Assembly (NCBI RefSeq): GCF_000314995.1
Contig: NZ_BAEO01000006.1
Location: 1-64,000 of the forward strand
Length of the DNA: 64,000 nt
Source of the DNA: Paraglaciecola arctica BSs20135
GTDB taxonomy: Bacteria; Pseudomonadota; Gammaproteobacteria; Enterobacterales; Alteromonadaceae
Direction of reading: 5' to 3'
A program made the translations under genes and the position numbers. Of the stretch, positions 44,619 through 53,558 are shown one piece after another; position 1 is the first letter of the stretch; every line of letters starts with the position of its first letter. Below the pieces are notes generated by a model. The model ran no database searches, was not told the origin of the DNA, and was given only the letters and a program-made list of their open reading frames with translations.

Positions 44619-46013
44619 ATGCAAACAACAAATAATCCTAACGCGAGTAAAGTAGAGCATAAGAGCAAGATATTGTATGGTGCAGAAACGGCTAAAGCGC
44701 TGGCCAATTTTACTATTAGTGATAGTAAAATGCCTCGTGCTTTTCTTTGGGCACTTGGCTCTATAAAAAGTGCAACTGCCCTTGCCAATATGGAGCTAGG
44801 CTTACTTGATGAAGAAAAAGCAATGGCTATTCAAGGTGCGGCTCAAAGCGTAGCTAATGGCTTCTACGACGATCAATTTCCAATTGATGTGTTTCAAACT
44901 GGCTCTGGGACCAGCACTAACATGAACGCCAATGAAGTTATAGCTTCCTTAGTCAAGTTGCAAACTAAGGGGCAAATATCTGTGCTCCCTTTGGATGACG
45001 TGAATCTAGGACAAAGCTCTAATGACGTTATACCCTCGTGTATTCATTTAAGTGCAGCTATGCTAATCGAAAAAGAACTGCTGCCTTCCCTATTGCACTT
45101 AGTTAACACTTTAGACGGAAAAGCAAAGGAGCATCACAATACCATCAAAACCGGTAGAACCCATCTCATGGACGCTATGCCGCTTAGTTTTGCTCAAGAG
45201 ATAGGCGCATGGCGTGAGCAGATTAACTACATTCATACTCAGCTCCAAAACAGTTTGCCAAGCTTGTGTAAACTCGCTATTGGAGGCACTGCAGTAGGCA
45301 CCGGGATCAACACACATCCAGAATTTGGAGCCGTTGTGAGCCGGCTATTATCAGAAAATAGCGGCTTGGTATTTACTCCGGCTGACAACTACTTTCGTGC
45401 AATTAGCGCCCAAGATACAGCTGTTAACGTCAGTGGGAATCTCAAAACCGCCGCGGTTAGCTTGAGTAAGATTAGCAACGATATTCGTTGGCTCAGTAGT
45501 GGACCGTTAAATGGTTTAAATGAAATACACTTATCCGAACTTCAAAAAGGTAGCAGTATCATGCCCGGCAAGGTCAACCCGGTGATCCCTGAAGCTGTAT
45601 TAATGGCATGTACCCAAGTGATTGGTAATGACACTACTATTACCTTGGCTGGCCAATCGGGCAATTTTCAATTGAATACTATGCTGCCATTAATCGGCCA
45701 TACCCTAATTCAAAGTATCCAATTACTGAGTACCTGTTGCACTGCACTTGCCGATAAAGTCATCAAAGATATGCAAGTGAATCATGCAAAACTTGAGCAG
45801 AACGTAGCACGCAACCCCATGTTAGCAACGGCGTTGACGAGTTTAATTGGTTACGATAAAAGCGCAGAAATTGCCAAAAAAGCCTATGCAGAGAATAGAA
45901 CAGTACTAGATGTCGCCAAAGAGTTGACCAATTTAAGTGAAGCTGAACTTATCGCAAGGTTAGATCCCAAAACAATGATAGGTAAATCAAACACCAAAAC
46001 TGATAGGAGCTAA
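44619..46013 (+). CDS. fumC: Class II fumarate hydratase
   Basis: A 464-residue member of the fumarase/aspartase superfamily. Motifs are FQTGSGTSTNMNANEVIAS, LGQSSNDVIPSCIHLSAAML, KTGRTHLMDAMPLSFAQEIG and the signature GSSIMPGKVNPVIPEAVLM. The Gly in MPGKVNP favours fumarase over aspartate ammonia-lyase, which has Ala there. It interconverts fumarate and malate without an iron-sulfur cluster, which is useful under oxidative or iron-poor conditions. The 67-residue gene starts two bases after its stop. GGAG lies well before the ATG. Confidence 0.9.
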   Translation: MQTTNNPNASKVEHKSKILYGAETAKALANFTISDSKMPRAFLWALGSIKSATALANMELGLLDEEKAMAIQGAAQSVANGFYDDQFPIDVFQTGSGTSTNMNANEVIASLVKLQTKGQISVLPLDDVNLGQSSNDVIPSCIHLSAAMLIEKELLPSLLHLVNTLDGKAKEHHNTIKTGRTHLMDAMPLSFAQEIGAWREQINYIHTQLQNSLPSLCKLAIGGTAVGTGINTHPEFGAVVSRLLSENSGLVFTPADNYFRAISAQDTAVNVSGNLKTAAVSLSKISNDIRWLSSGPLNGLNEIHLSELQKGSSIMPGKVNPVIPEAVLMACTQVIGNDTTITLAGQSGNFQLNTMLPLIGHTLIQSIQLLSTCCTALADKVIKDMQVNHAKLEQNVARNPMLATALTSLIGYDKSAEIAKKAYAENRTVLDVAKELTNLSEAELIARLDPKTMIGKSNTKTDRS

Positions 46014-46014
46014 C

Positions 46015-46218
46015 ATGACAAGTAATAAACCACAAAACATCGCAACTTTTGCAGCCTTAAAAACGTCCATAGCTAACGGCGAAGAGGCGTCACTAAAAGA
46101 ATTATTAGCCAATTTATCTATGCAAGAGATTGAGAAAAGCTATCTCATTGACTTGGCTAAATTAAGTAACAACCCTAGTATCATAAAGTTACTTGAAGAT
46201 ATTCCCTTAGATAAATAG
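46015..46218 (+). CDS. Small helical protein downstream of fumC
   Basis: A 67-residue protein starting MTSNKPQNIATFAALKTSIA, predicted to be helical and acidic, with no recognised domain. AGGAG lies seven bases before the ATG and overlaps the end of fumC, so translation is coupled to fumarase. No membrane segment or signal. It may assist or regulate fumarase, by position only. Confidence 0.65.
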   Translation: MTSNKPQNIATFAALKTSIANGEEASLKELLANLSMQEIEKSYLIDLAKLSNNPSIIKLLEDIPLDK

Positions 46219-46281
46219 GTTAGATAAACATGGTCAATTTGGCATCGGTTATCATAGGATCCTTTATGAAAATGGACTGCT

Positions 46282-47301
46282 GTGCTAGCTGAACTCGCCT
46301 ATATTCTCTTTATCATGGCTATAGCGACAACTATAGTATGGAAGGCATGCAACTACCTTGAGGACGCATGCCACGATTTAGCACTCTGTTATGGGCTTCC
46401 AGACTCAGTCAAAGGCTCTACAGTGATGGCAATCAGTTCGAGCTTTCCCGAATTGGTCACTATTATTCTAGCCGCAGGCATTCATGGAGACTTTGAACTG
46501 GGTTTGGCTACTATTATTGGTTCAGCAGTGTTCAATATCTTAGTCATTCCTGGAACATCCGTACTCTTCCGACCAGGCTCACTTCACGCAGGACGCGACG
46601 TAATCTATCGAGAAGCGCAGTTTTACCTGATCAGTGTGCTGATCGTGATGGTAACACTATCATTTGCGGTTATTTATCAACCGTCGACAGAAGAACCAAT
46701 GAGTGGAACATTGAGTATTTCAATGATGATCCTTCCGCTACTATTTTACGTGTTGTACATCTACATCCAATATCAAGAAGTGCATGATCACAAACCAGAA
46801 AAAAATAAACCTGATGCCACAGCACTAAAGAGCTGGGGCAAACTGATTTTTTCTATGGTGCTGGTTACTATGGCAGTAGAAGTGCTGATCCAAATGGTTA
46901 TCGAACTTGGCGAGATGTTCAGCACTCCGAGTTATTTTTGGGGCGCAACCATATTGGCAGCGGCAACCAGCATTCCGGACCTTTTTGTTAGCGTAAAAGC
47001 CGCCAAACGAAAATGCAGTACTGCAAGCCTTACAAATGCCTTCGGCAGTAATATCTTCGACTTGTTGGTTGTGTTACCTGCTGGTGTCATCGTAGCCGGC
47101 GCAGTAGGCTTCAACTATCCTCGGATAATGCCTATGATGATGTTCCTACTCTTTGCTACTGTCACTTTTTTGGTGCTGGCACGAAGTGGTTCAGAGCTGA
47201 CCAATAATAACGGTAAAATTCTGCTACTAATTTATGTGGGATTTATTATTTGGATGGGAATGGAATACATCGGTGTAGCACATCCAATTGAAGTTTATTA
47301 A
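46282..47301 (+). CDS. Sodium/calcium exchanger (CaCA family)
   Basis: A 339-residue inner-membrane exchanger with about ten membrane segments. The alpha repeats are VMAISSSFPELVTIILAAGI with ATIIGSAVFNILVIPG, and ILAAATSIPDLFVSVKAAKR with NAFGSNIFDLLVVLPAG. The second repeat has IPDL in place of the usual xPEL. It starts at a GTG with only a weak GGA before it. It differs from the exchanger at 16766 and may prefer another cation. It lies 63 bases downstream of the fumC pair and ends 182 bases before the two-component regulator. Confidence 0.88.
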   Translation: MLAELAYILFIMAIATTIVWKACNYLEDACHDLALCYGLPDSVKGSTVMAISSSFPELVTIILAAGIHGDFELGLATIIGSAVFNILVIPGTSVLFRPGSLHAGRDVIYREAQFYLISVLIVMVTLSFAVIYQPSTEEPMSGTLSISMMILPLLFYVLYIYIQYQEVHDHKPEKNKPDATALKSWGKLIFSMVLVTMAVEVLIQMVIELGEMFSTPSYFWGATILAAATSIPDLFVSVKAAKRKCSTASLTNAFGSNIFDLLVVLPAGVIVAGAVGFNYPRIMPMMMFLLFATVTFLVLARSGSELTNNNGKILLLIYVGFIIWMGMEYIGVAHPIEVY

Positions 47302-47407
47302 AGGGTTATAGAAAATTAGAATTAACTAAGCCTATTCAACATGCCTAAATAATGAGAGTAAGAAAATAACGGAGTCTTTAATCACTCCCTCCCAAAAGAA
47401 ATACTAT

Positions 47408-47435
47408 CTTAAGTATAAAATCAGCAAATCTTAAG
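47408..47435 (+). promoter_or_regulatory. PmrA-box-like repeats before the regulator gene
   Basis: CTTAAG at 47408-47413 and again at 47430-47435, exactly 22 bases (two turns) apart, with the degenerate AATCAG at the intermediate 11-base register (47419). The start codon is 54 bases after the last hexamer. The same arrangement precedes the genes at 51937 and 56615. It is likely a binding site for the adjacent OmpR-type regulator. Confidence 0.65.
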
Positions 47436-47483
47436 TTTCATCTGATACATTTATCTTTGTAACTATTATTGTTAGGTCGCCTT

Positions 47484-48158
47484 TTGAAAATATTGATTAT
47501 TGAAGATTCAAACTCACTCAGAAGAAGTTTAAAAGTTGGGCTGTCTAATCTGGGCTTCACAGTTGATGATACGGGAGATGGCTCTGAAGGTTTGAGCATG
47601 GTTTTATCTGGAGATTATTCTCTTTTGATCCTTGACCTAATGCTTCCATCAGTTGATGGCACCTCAATATTAAAAGCCCTACGTGATGCAAAGAAAGATA
47701 TCAGAGTATTAATTCTTTCTGCAAGAGATCTGACAGAAGATAAAATTCAAGGATTGCTTAATGGTGCTGACGATTATTTAACCAAACCATTTTCATTCGA
47801 TGAACTTCACGTAAGACTACTGTGCCTTATGCGCAGAGGCAGTTTAAATATCAATGACAGCAAAATTACTATTGGACAGTTTTCATTAGATCTACATTTA
47901 AAACAATTTCACTGTAATGGCATAGATGCTAATTTCACCCCGAATGAATATAAATTGGTGGAATGCCTATTTACTAATCAAGGTAAGGTTATATCCCCAG
48001 AAAAGCTAAGTGAATATTTAGCTGGTCAATATGATGCAATTGCTAAAAACTCTATTGAGGCACACTTATCGACCGCACGGAAGAAAGTGCGAGCGGTAGG
48101 ATATGATTTACCTATTAGAACCAAGCGTGGCTTCGGTTACTTCGTTGAAGGCAATTAA
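47484..48158 (+). CDS. OmpR/PmrA-type response regulator
   Basis: A 224-residue regulator: receiver (~1-115; KILIIEDSNSLRRSLKVGL, phospho-Asp in YSLLILDLMLPSVDGTS, Lys in YLTKPFSFDE) and winged-helix DNA-binding domain (~125-220; FTPNEYKLVECLFTNQGKVI, IRTKRGFGYFVEGN). I start at the TTG at 47484, which has AGG seven bases upstream and matches the canonical N-terminus; the frame also allows a TTG at 47469. It overlaps the kinase gene (TAATG). Repeats at 47408 suggest autoregulation. The context (EptA, DgkA) makes a PmrA/BasR-like role likely. Confidence 0.92.
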   Translation: MKILIIEDSNSLRRSLKVGLSNLGFTVDDTGDGSEGLSMVLSGDYSLLILDLMLPSVDGTSILKALRDAKKDIRVLILSARDLTEDKIQGLLNGADDYLTKPFSFDELHVRLLCLMRRGSLNINDSKITIGQFSLDLHLKQFHCNGIDANFTPNEYKLVECLFTNQGKVISPEKLSEYLAGQYDAIAKNSIEAHLSTARKKVRAVGYDLPIRTKRGFGYFVEGN

Positions 48159-49579
48159 TGACTTCTATTAAGCAAAAATTAAGTCGCTACATCTCTCTTT
48201 CAGTATCGATATTATTAATATCCATATTCCTTGTAACTGACATCCTAGTGGATACTTGGATAAGCAGTGAATTTGATAGAGCCATGACCAATAAGGCTAG
48301 TTTGCTCATTACCTTAATAAGCGAAGACACAGAAGAAATTGAGTTTGAATTTGCTGACGAGTTTATGCCTGAATTTTCAGGAGCGGTTGATCCAGAGTAT
48401 TTTCAACTTTGGCTGAATGATGACGTTTTTGAACGCTCACAAACCCTCGAACTATTTCACGTAAATACATTACCTAAATTAAATATTCCCTTAAATACAT
48501 CATCAATCACCAATATTACTTTACCTGATGGGCGCTCTGGCAGAATGTACTTTGCTACATTTAAACCTCAAATTGATAGCGATGTTAGAGAAGATTTTGG
48601 TATTTCAAAGAAAGAGTTTTCGAAAACTCAACAACCTATGTCATTAGCTTATGCCATAAGTAACGAAAACCTAAATCAAATACTTTGGTTTGTAGATATC
48701 ATCTTTTTAATCACCTCGATTACCGCAATTATCGCGGTCAAAATGATAGTGTTTAATGTGGTTGAGCGAGGATTAAGACCGCTTGTTAAACTCAACAATG
48801 ACCTTAAACAAATTGACCTAAACTCTCAAGTAAGCGCTATTTCCACTGACGATCTCCCTGACGAACTCATATCTATCGCAACTGGCATTAATCATTTTAT
48901 CAGTGAAAATAAGGTGCTCTACTCACGAGAGAAGAGGATCACATCAGATATTGCTCATGAATTAAAAACCCCTATTGCAGAGTTACTTAGCTTAAGCGAA
49001 GTTGCTATTAAGTTTCCGAATGAAAAACAAATATCAGATACCTATAAAGATGAGGTGCTTGGCATTGCCGAACGTCTAAAAAACATTGTGAATGGCATTC
49101 TATTACTACAAAAAAGTACTCAGGGGGTCGAATTAAAAAAGAATGATATTGATTTAGAAAACCTTCTTCAACAAATCATAGATCGAGAAAATAAATCAGC
49201 TAGAGACATAAGGTTAACTTATGACGTGCAATCAAAGCATATTCAAGTAAGTGAAATAGCCATTGAGACAGTGCTGTCAAATTTAATTAGCAATGCAGTG
49301 TATTACAGCCCAGAAAATACGCCGATATTCATATCGGTTGTCCTTGCAATGCATAATAAGGTGAAGATAATAATATCTAATACAAGTACCCATCATTATT
49401 CTGCGGCTGATTTAGAGCATTTTTTTGAGCCGCTATGGCAAAAAGACAACTCAAGAACCTCATCACAAAGGTATGGATTGGGCTTAGCTATAGTGAAGTC
49501 TTATTGTGACAACATTGGTGCTTCTATATCAATAGATATGGAGCCTCAGGAAAAAATCGTCTTTACTATACAATTGTGA
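48158..49579 (+). CDS. PmrB/QseC-like sensor histidine kinase
   Basis: A 473-residue kinase with two membrane segments (~12-30 and ~175-200) flanking a ~140-residue periplasmic domain. That domain begins with an acidic stretch holding EDTE (56-59) and EEIE (59-62), ExxE-type motifs as in iron-sensing PmrB. A HAMP-like linker, the phospho-His box TSDIAHELKTPIAELLSLSE, and the ATPase (NLISNAVYYSPENTPIFISV, GLGLAIVKSY) follow. Its start overlaps the regulator's stop, and its TGA overlaps the GTG of the next gene, so three genes form one unit. Confidence 0.92.
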   Translation: MTSIKQKLSRYISLSVSILLISIFLVTDILVDTWISSEFDRAMTNKASLLITLISEDTEEIEFEFADEFMPEFSGAVDPEYFQLWLNDDVFERSQTLELFHVNTLPKLNIPLNTSSITNITLPDGRSGRMYFATFKPQIDSDVREDFGISKKEFSKTQQPMSLAYAISNENLNQILWFVDIIFLITSITAIIAVKMIVFNVVERGLRPLVKLNNDLKQIDLNSQVSAISTDDLPDELISIATGINHFISENKVLYSREKRITSDIAHELKTPIAELLSLSEVAIKFPNEKQISDTYKDEVLGIAERLKNIVNGILLLQKSTQGVELKKNDIDLENLLQQIIDRENKSARDIRLTYDVQSKHIQVSEIAIETVLSNLISNAVYYSPENTPIFISVVLAMHNKVKIIISNTSTHHYSAADLEHFFEPLWQKDNSRTSSQRYGLGLAIVKSYCDNIGASISIDMEPQEKIVFTIQL

Positions 49580-51795
49580 TCCAGAATAGATTTGTAATTT
49601 ACATTTTTTTCCATTTCATTTTTGTTTTCAATGTATATGCACTAGACCTGACGATTGATGGCGTTCTAGATGAAAAAGAGTGGCATTTAGCTACAACCAT
49701 AACAGATAATTATCAAGTCATTCCCCAAACTCTTGCACTACAAAATAGTAACTTTTCTTATCAGATAATTACGACAAAAACTGGGTTGTTTATTGGATTA
49801 AAGGCCAATACTGTATCTGCTTTACGAGTTCGTACTCAAGAGAATGATAGCGTTTTTTCTAATGACCACTTTCAGTTAATGTTAGATATGAAAAATAATG
49901 CGCAACAGAGTTATGTATTTGCCATAAATCATCAAGGATACTATTTTGATGGCATTTATGATGTAGATAAAGAACTGGATTTAGATTGGAATACCCAGTG
50001 GGAATATAAAGTAAAATCTTACGACAATAGTTGGGTTGCCGAAGTGTTTATCCCATGGCAAGCCATGTCATTTGGTATTGAAGTCCAAAACCAATTTGGG
50101 CTATATGTGAGCCACTTTGACGAGAATACCAATGCCACTTATGCGTCAGTGCCAGCTAATCAACAAATGAATAGCTTTTTTCAACTATTCTCAAAATATT
50201 CAACCACTATTGTTACCGAGTCGAGTTTTGACTTGTTTCCTTATGTGTCATTTAATCGAGATGTTTTGCAAGACAGTAATAACGGCTCTATTGGCGCGGA
50301 AGTGTTCTGGCGACCTACCAAAGGACAACGATTAAGTGCCACTGTTAACCCCGATTTTGGACAAGTCGAATCAGATGAATTAGTTGTAAATTTTTCAGCC
50401 GTTGAAAATTTCTTTTCGGAAAAACGCCCTTTTTTAAATGATAATCAAAGCTTATTCAACGTTACTGGACCTGAAACATTGACCTTGGTGCATTCTCCTA
50501 GAATTGGTGGCAATGCCTTTTATGATGAAGAATATGATAGTGAGCTTAATTCCGCCTTAAAATACACGGTAGACTTTGATAATTATGATTTTGGCATTAT
50601 GTCTGCTTTTGAAAACACTACCTCAAGAGGTGATGGTCGTGACTTTTTGGCCATGCGCGGACAATACTCTTTTGGTGCTAGTAAATTGGGTATATCAATC
50701 AACCATGTGAATACGCCTACTATAGACAGGCAATCCACCGTATTATCAACCGATTTACATTTCTCTATCTCTGAAAACTCATCTTTAAACCTAGGGATAA
50801 TTAAAACCAACATTGAAGAGGAAAACAGCTATGAAGAAGATATCGGTTGGTGGCTAAGGGGCAGTAGCGATATCTCTGAGCAACACACTCATGAATTTAG
50901 TTTGTTTTCTTATGGAGACAATTTACAACTTAATGATATTGGATTTGTAAAAAGGGTTAACCGAAAACAATTTGAATATGAGTATCAATACCAAATTCCT
51001 GATTTAGAGTCGACTTTCATTAGAGAAATAGTCTTTGCCTTTGAAACAGAATTTAAAACAAACTTCCAAGATGAAAAACTCCCCCATGTATTTGGGGCTG
51101 GTGTTGAACTGCTAATTGAAGATGAATTTGAATATCAGTTTTCTTTAGAAATGATCTCATCTGGATTTGATGACCTAATTACACGTGGTAATCATTCTTT
51201 ATGGTTACCTTCGTCACAAAATTTGGAATTTGAAGTCGCGTCTCCTGAATATTTATGGGGCCAATACGAATTTGCACTTACAGTGGGTACTGAAGGATTT
51301 GATGATTATTTTTATGATATGCAAGGCAGTTTGGCACAACAATTTAGTGAAAACTTGCATATAAGCCTAGCAGTTTCTCAATATAACAGTGATAGTTGGT
51401 TGGATTGGAATGAAGGCAATACGATTAGTGAATTTAACTTTACTGAGCAAAGTGTTGAACTGAGTATGGATTATCAAGTTGATGATAATCAAGAACTGCG
51501 CATTAAGTTCGAAGCCGTTATAGGTAAAGCAACAAGTCTCAATAGTTTTGTTGTTCTCCAGGATGGTTCAGCACAACCTTTAACCAATAGTGATGACTTT
51601 TCCTTTGCTGAAAACGCATTTCAATTGCGTTACAAATATTCCCTTTCTAAGCTAACCGCATTTTACCTGAGTTACGGTTTTGGTGGTGAGTACGAAGATG
51701 AGTTGGCCAAATTTGGAAAACGCAACCTTTACAAACGAGCTATTCACGCCAAAAATGCCCACAATCTATTCGCAAAAGTCAGGCTGCATTTTTAA
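49576..51795 (+). CDS. CBM9-like/beta-barrel protein of the regulator operon
   Basis: A 739-residue secreted or outer-membrane protein. A signal peptide (VIYIFFHFIFVFNVYA, about residues 6-21) precedes a CBM9-like domain (~22-190; LTIDGVLDEKEWHLATTITD, VAEVFIPWQAMSFGIEV). The rest is a DUF5916-like beta-rich region (NPDFGQVESDELVVNFSAVE, NFFSEKRPFLND) with many alternating strands to the C-terminal Phe (KVRLHF), as in an outer-membrane barrel. GTG start overlaps the kinase stop. Its translation coupling to a sensor kinase is notable; it could be an outer-membrane sensor or channel. Function unknown. Confidence 0.8.
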   Translation: MIQNRFVIYIFFHFIFVFNVYALDLTIDGVLDEKEWHLATTITDNYQVIPQTLALQNSNFSYQIITTKTGLFIGLKANTVSALRVRTQENDSVFSNDHFQLMLDMKNNAQQSYVFAINHQGYYFDGIYDVDKELDLDWNTQWEYKVKSYDNSWVAEVFIPWQAMSFGIEVQNQFGLYVSHFDENTNATYASVPANQQMNSFFQLFSKYSTTIVTESSFDLFPYVSFNRDVLQDSNNGSIGAEVFWRPTKGQRLSATVNPDFGQVESDELVVNFSAVENFFSEKRPFLNDNQSLFNVTGPETLTLVHSPRIGGNAFYDEEYDSELNSALKYTVDFDNYDFGIMSAFENTTSRGDGRDFLAMRGQYSFGASKLGISINHVNTPTIDRQSTVLSTDLHFSISENSSLNLGIIKTNIEEENSYEEDIGWWLRGSSDISEQHTHEFSLFSYGDNLQLNDIGFVKRVNRKQFEYEYQYQIPDLESTFIREIVFAFETEFKTNFQDEKLPHVFGAGVELLIEDEFEYQFSLEMISSGFDDLITRGNHSLWLPSSQNLEFEVASPEYLWGQYEFALTVGTEGFDDYFYDMQGSLAQQFSENLHISLAVSQYNSDSWLDWNEGNTISEFNFTEQSVELSMDYQVDDNQELRIKFEAVIGKATSLNSFVVLQDGSAQPLTNSDDFSFAENAFQLRYKYSLSKLTAFYLSYGFGGEYEDELAKFGKRNLYKRAIHAKNAHNLFAKVRLHF

Positions 51796-51866
51796 TGCAA
51801 TTCAACTAACAAATCTAGTTATTCCACTCTTAAATAAAATGAATATTCAGTTTAATCTAGGGTAAT

Positions 51867-51908
51867 TATCAGTTTACCCTAAGCTGTTCTTAAGTTTCCT
51901 TACTTAAT
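51867..51908 (+). promoter_or_regulatory. PmrA-box-like repeats before the Omp85-type gene
   Basis: CCTAAG (51878-51883), five bases, then CTTAAG (51889-51894): the 6-N5-6 layout of a PmrA box. A weaker TATCAG sits one register upstream (51867), and CTTAAT at 51903. The start codon is 48 bases after the CTTAAG. A TTAATAT just downstream may be the -10. Confidence 0.65.
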
Positions 51909-51936
51909 ATAACAACACTTATTTCTAGGTGTTGTT

Positions 51937-53547
51937 ATGAAATTAATCCCTAAGTTTTTTCTCACTATCAGTTTCATTGTTATCGCGGTATTTCCGAGGG
52001 TAACACTCAGCGAAGAAAATAAATGTGATCAATCACAAAACGTCAAACTTGTCACCAATGACATCTTTGACCTTACGGATAAAGACACCATTTTTTTACA
52101 TCATTGGGCAAATTTCCTTCATATCAAAACCAAACAAAAAACACTCTTAAATGAGTCTGCTTTTTTCCTAGATAAATGCGAAGTTAACGATGAGGATTTA
52201 AAGGAATTAGAGCGTCATCTACGCAGTGAGAAATACATTCGGGATGCATCGGTAACCTATAACGAAGATCATGAAGTAGAGGTTCAGACTTGGGATAATT
52301 GGTCATTATTGCCTACCCTTGAATTCGGTAGAAAAGGTGGGGAAAATAAGTTTGCTATTGGGATCCAAGACAGAAATTTACTGGGGTTGGGTATTGATGC
52401 TGAGGTTGAGTATTTTAGCAACGATCAGCGTAGTGGTTATAAACTCAAAACACAATTCCCGCTTTATTTTAAAAACAACATCAACGCCAAGATTCGGCTA
52501 ACCAGTAATGATGATGGCACTTCAGAAGCAATATTTTTACAAAAAAAGTTCGTCAGCTTTGACACTAACAATGCATTTGAAATTGGATTCAATAATTTTA
52601 ATCAAATAGACACCCAATATAATAATGGCATGGTGTCTAATCAATATATTCATCATAAGAACTTTTCAACCATAAATTGGCAATGGTTGCACCAAGATTC
52701 AAGCACAGATACTTTACGTTTTGGTCTGGGTTACTCTCAGGATAAACACCGCTTTTCAGAATTGCCAGAACAAACCTTAACCAGCCCGTTGCCTAGTACA
52801 GTTTTACCCTCAAACCGAGCTTTTAACTATCCATTTTTATCTGTTGAGTATCTTCAGAAAGACTATCGGAAACTGACAAACCTTAACCTTATTAACCATA
52901 TTGAAGACTTTAACTTTGGGTGGAATGCAACTGCAAGTATTGGTTCAGACTTAACAAATAGTGAAGATTCGCCATCATTAATTTGGCAGTCACATTTATC
53001 CAAAGGTTTTGACCTGTTTGATAATGCGATATGGCTGTTTGAAGCTTCTTTCGAGGGGGAGGTATATGACAATAGTAATGTCGAAAACAGACTGCTTCTA
53101 AATATTAATACCGAATACTTCCATAAGTTTAATGGTAGATGGGGAGCTTATTTTAAGAATGCCAACCAATTCAGTAAGAACCAGTTTTTAGACTCCCCTA
53201 TTGTTTTAGGCGGTGAGTCGGGAGTTAGGGGGTACCCGTTACAATATCAACACGGTAAACATAGTACGCAATTTACTCTTGAAGCTCGTTATTACCCGCA
53301 TATTAATATTTACAAACTCCTCGAACTAGGTGGCGCAGCATTTTTAGATACTGGTCGAGTGTTTGGCCAATCAGAACTTTCTCAAAACTCCTCCCCCTGG
53401 ATGACATCTGTAGGTTTAGGCGCTCGCTTTTTCTCAACCCATTCTAGCGAAGCCCGAGTCATCCATGTGGACATCATCAAGCCTCTTTCTTCTGCGCCCA
53501 ACGTTAATAGCGTTGAATTTCGCATTACCACCAAACACTCATTTTAG
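51937..53547 (+). CDS. Omp85/BamA-superfamily outer-membrane protein
   Basis: A 536-residue outer-membrane protein. After a signal peptide (MKLIPKFFLTISFIVIAVFP, cleavage about residue 25) comes a region with a single POTRA-like unit (~75-130; LERHLRSEKYIRDASVTYN), then a barrel of about 16 strands ending in Phe. The conserved Omp85 loop motif appears in VLGGESGVRGYPLQYQHGKH. The short periplasmic part suggests a transport or surface-antigen role, not BamA itself. It has its own regulator-type box and is followed by eptA 12 bases downstream. Confidence 0.82.
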   Translation: MKLIPKFFLTISFIVIAVFPRVTLSEENKCDQSQNVKLVTNDIFDLTDKDTIFLHHWANFLHIKTKQKTLLNESAFFLDKCEVNDEDLKELERHLRSEKYIRDASVTYNEDHEVEVQTWDNWSLLPTLEFGRKGGENKFAIGIQDRNLLGLGIDAEVEYFSNDQRSGYKLKTQFPLYFKNNINAKIRLTSNDDGTSEAIFLQKKFVSFDTNNAFEIGFNNFNQIDTQYNNGMVSNQYIHHKNFSTINWQWLHQDSSTDTLRFGLGYSQDKHRFSELPEQTLTSPLPSTVLPSNRAFNYPFLSVEYLQKDYRKLTNLNLINHIEDFNFGWNATASIGSDLTNSEDSPSLIWQSHLSKGFDLFDNAIWLFEASFEGEVYDNSNVENRLLLNINTEYFHKFNGRWGAYFKNANQFSKNQFLDSPIVLGGESGVRGYPLQYQHGKHSTQFTLEARYYPHINIYKLLELGGAAFLDTGRVFGQSELSQNSSPWMTSVGLGARFFSTHSSEARVIHVDIIKPLSSAPNVNSVEFRITTKHSF

Positions 53548-53558
53548 GGCCACAATCA

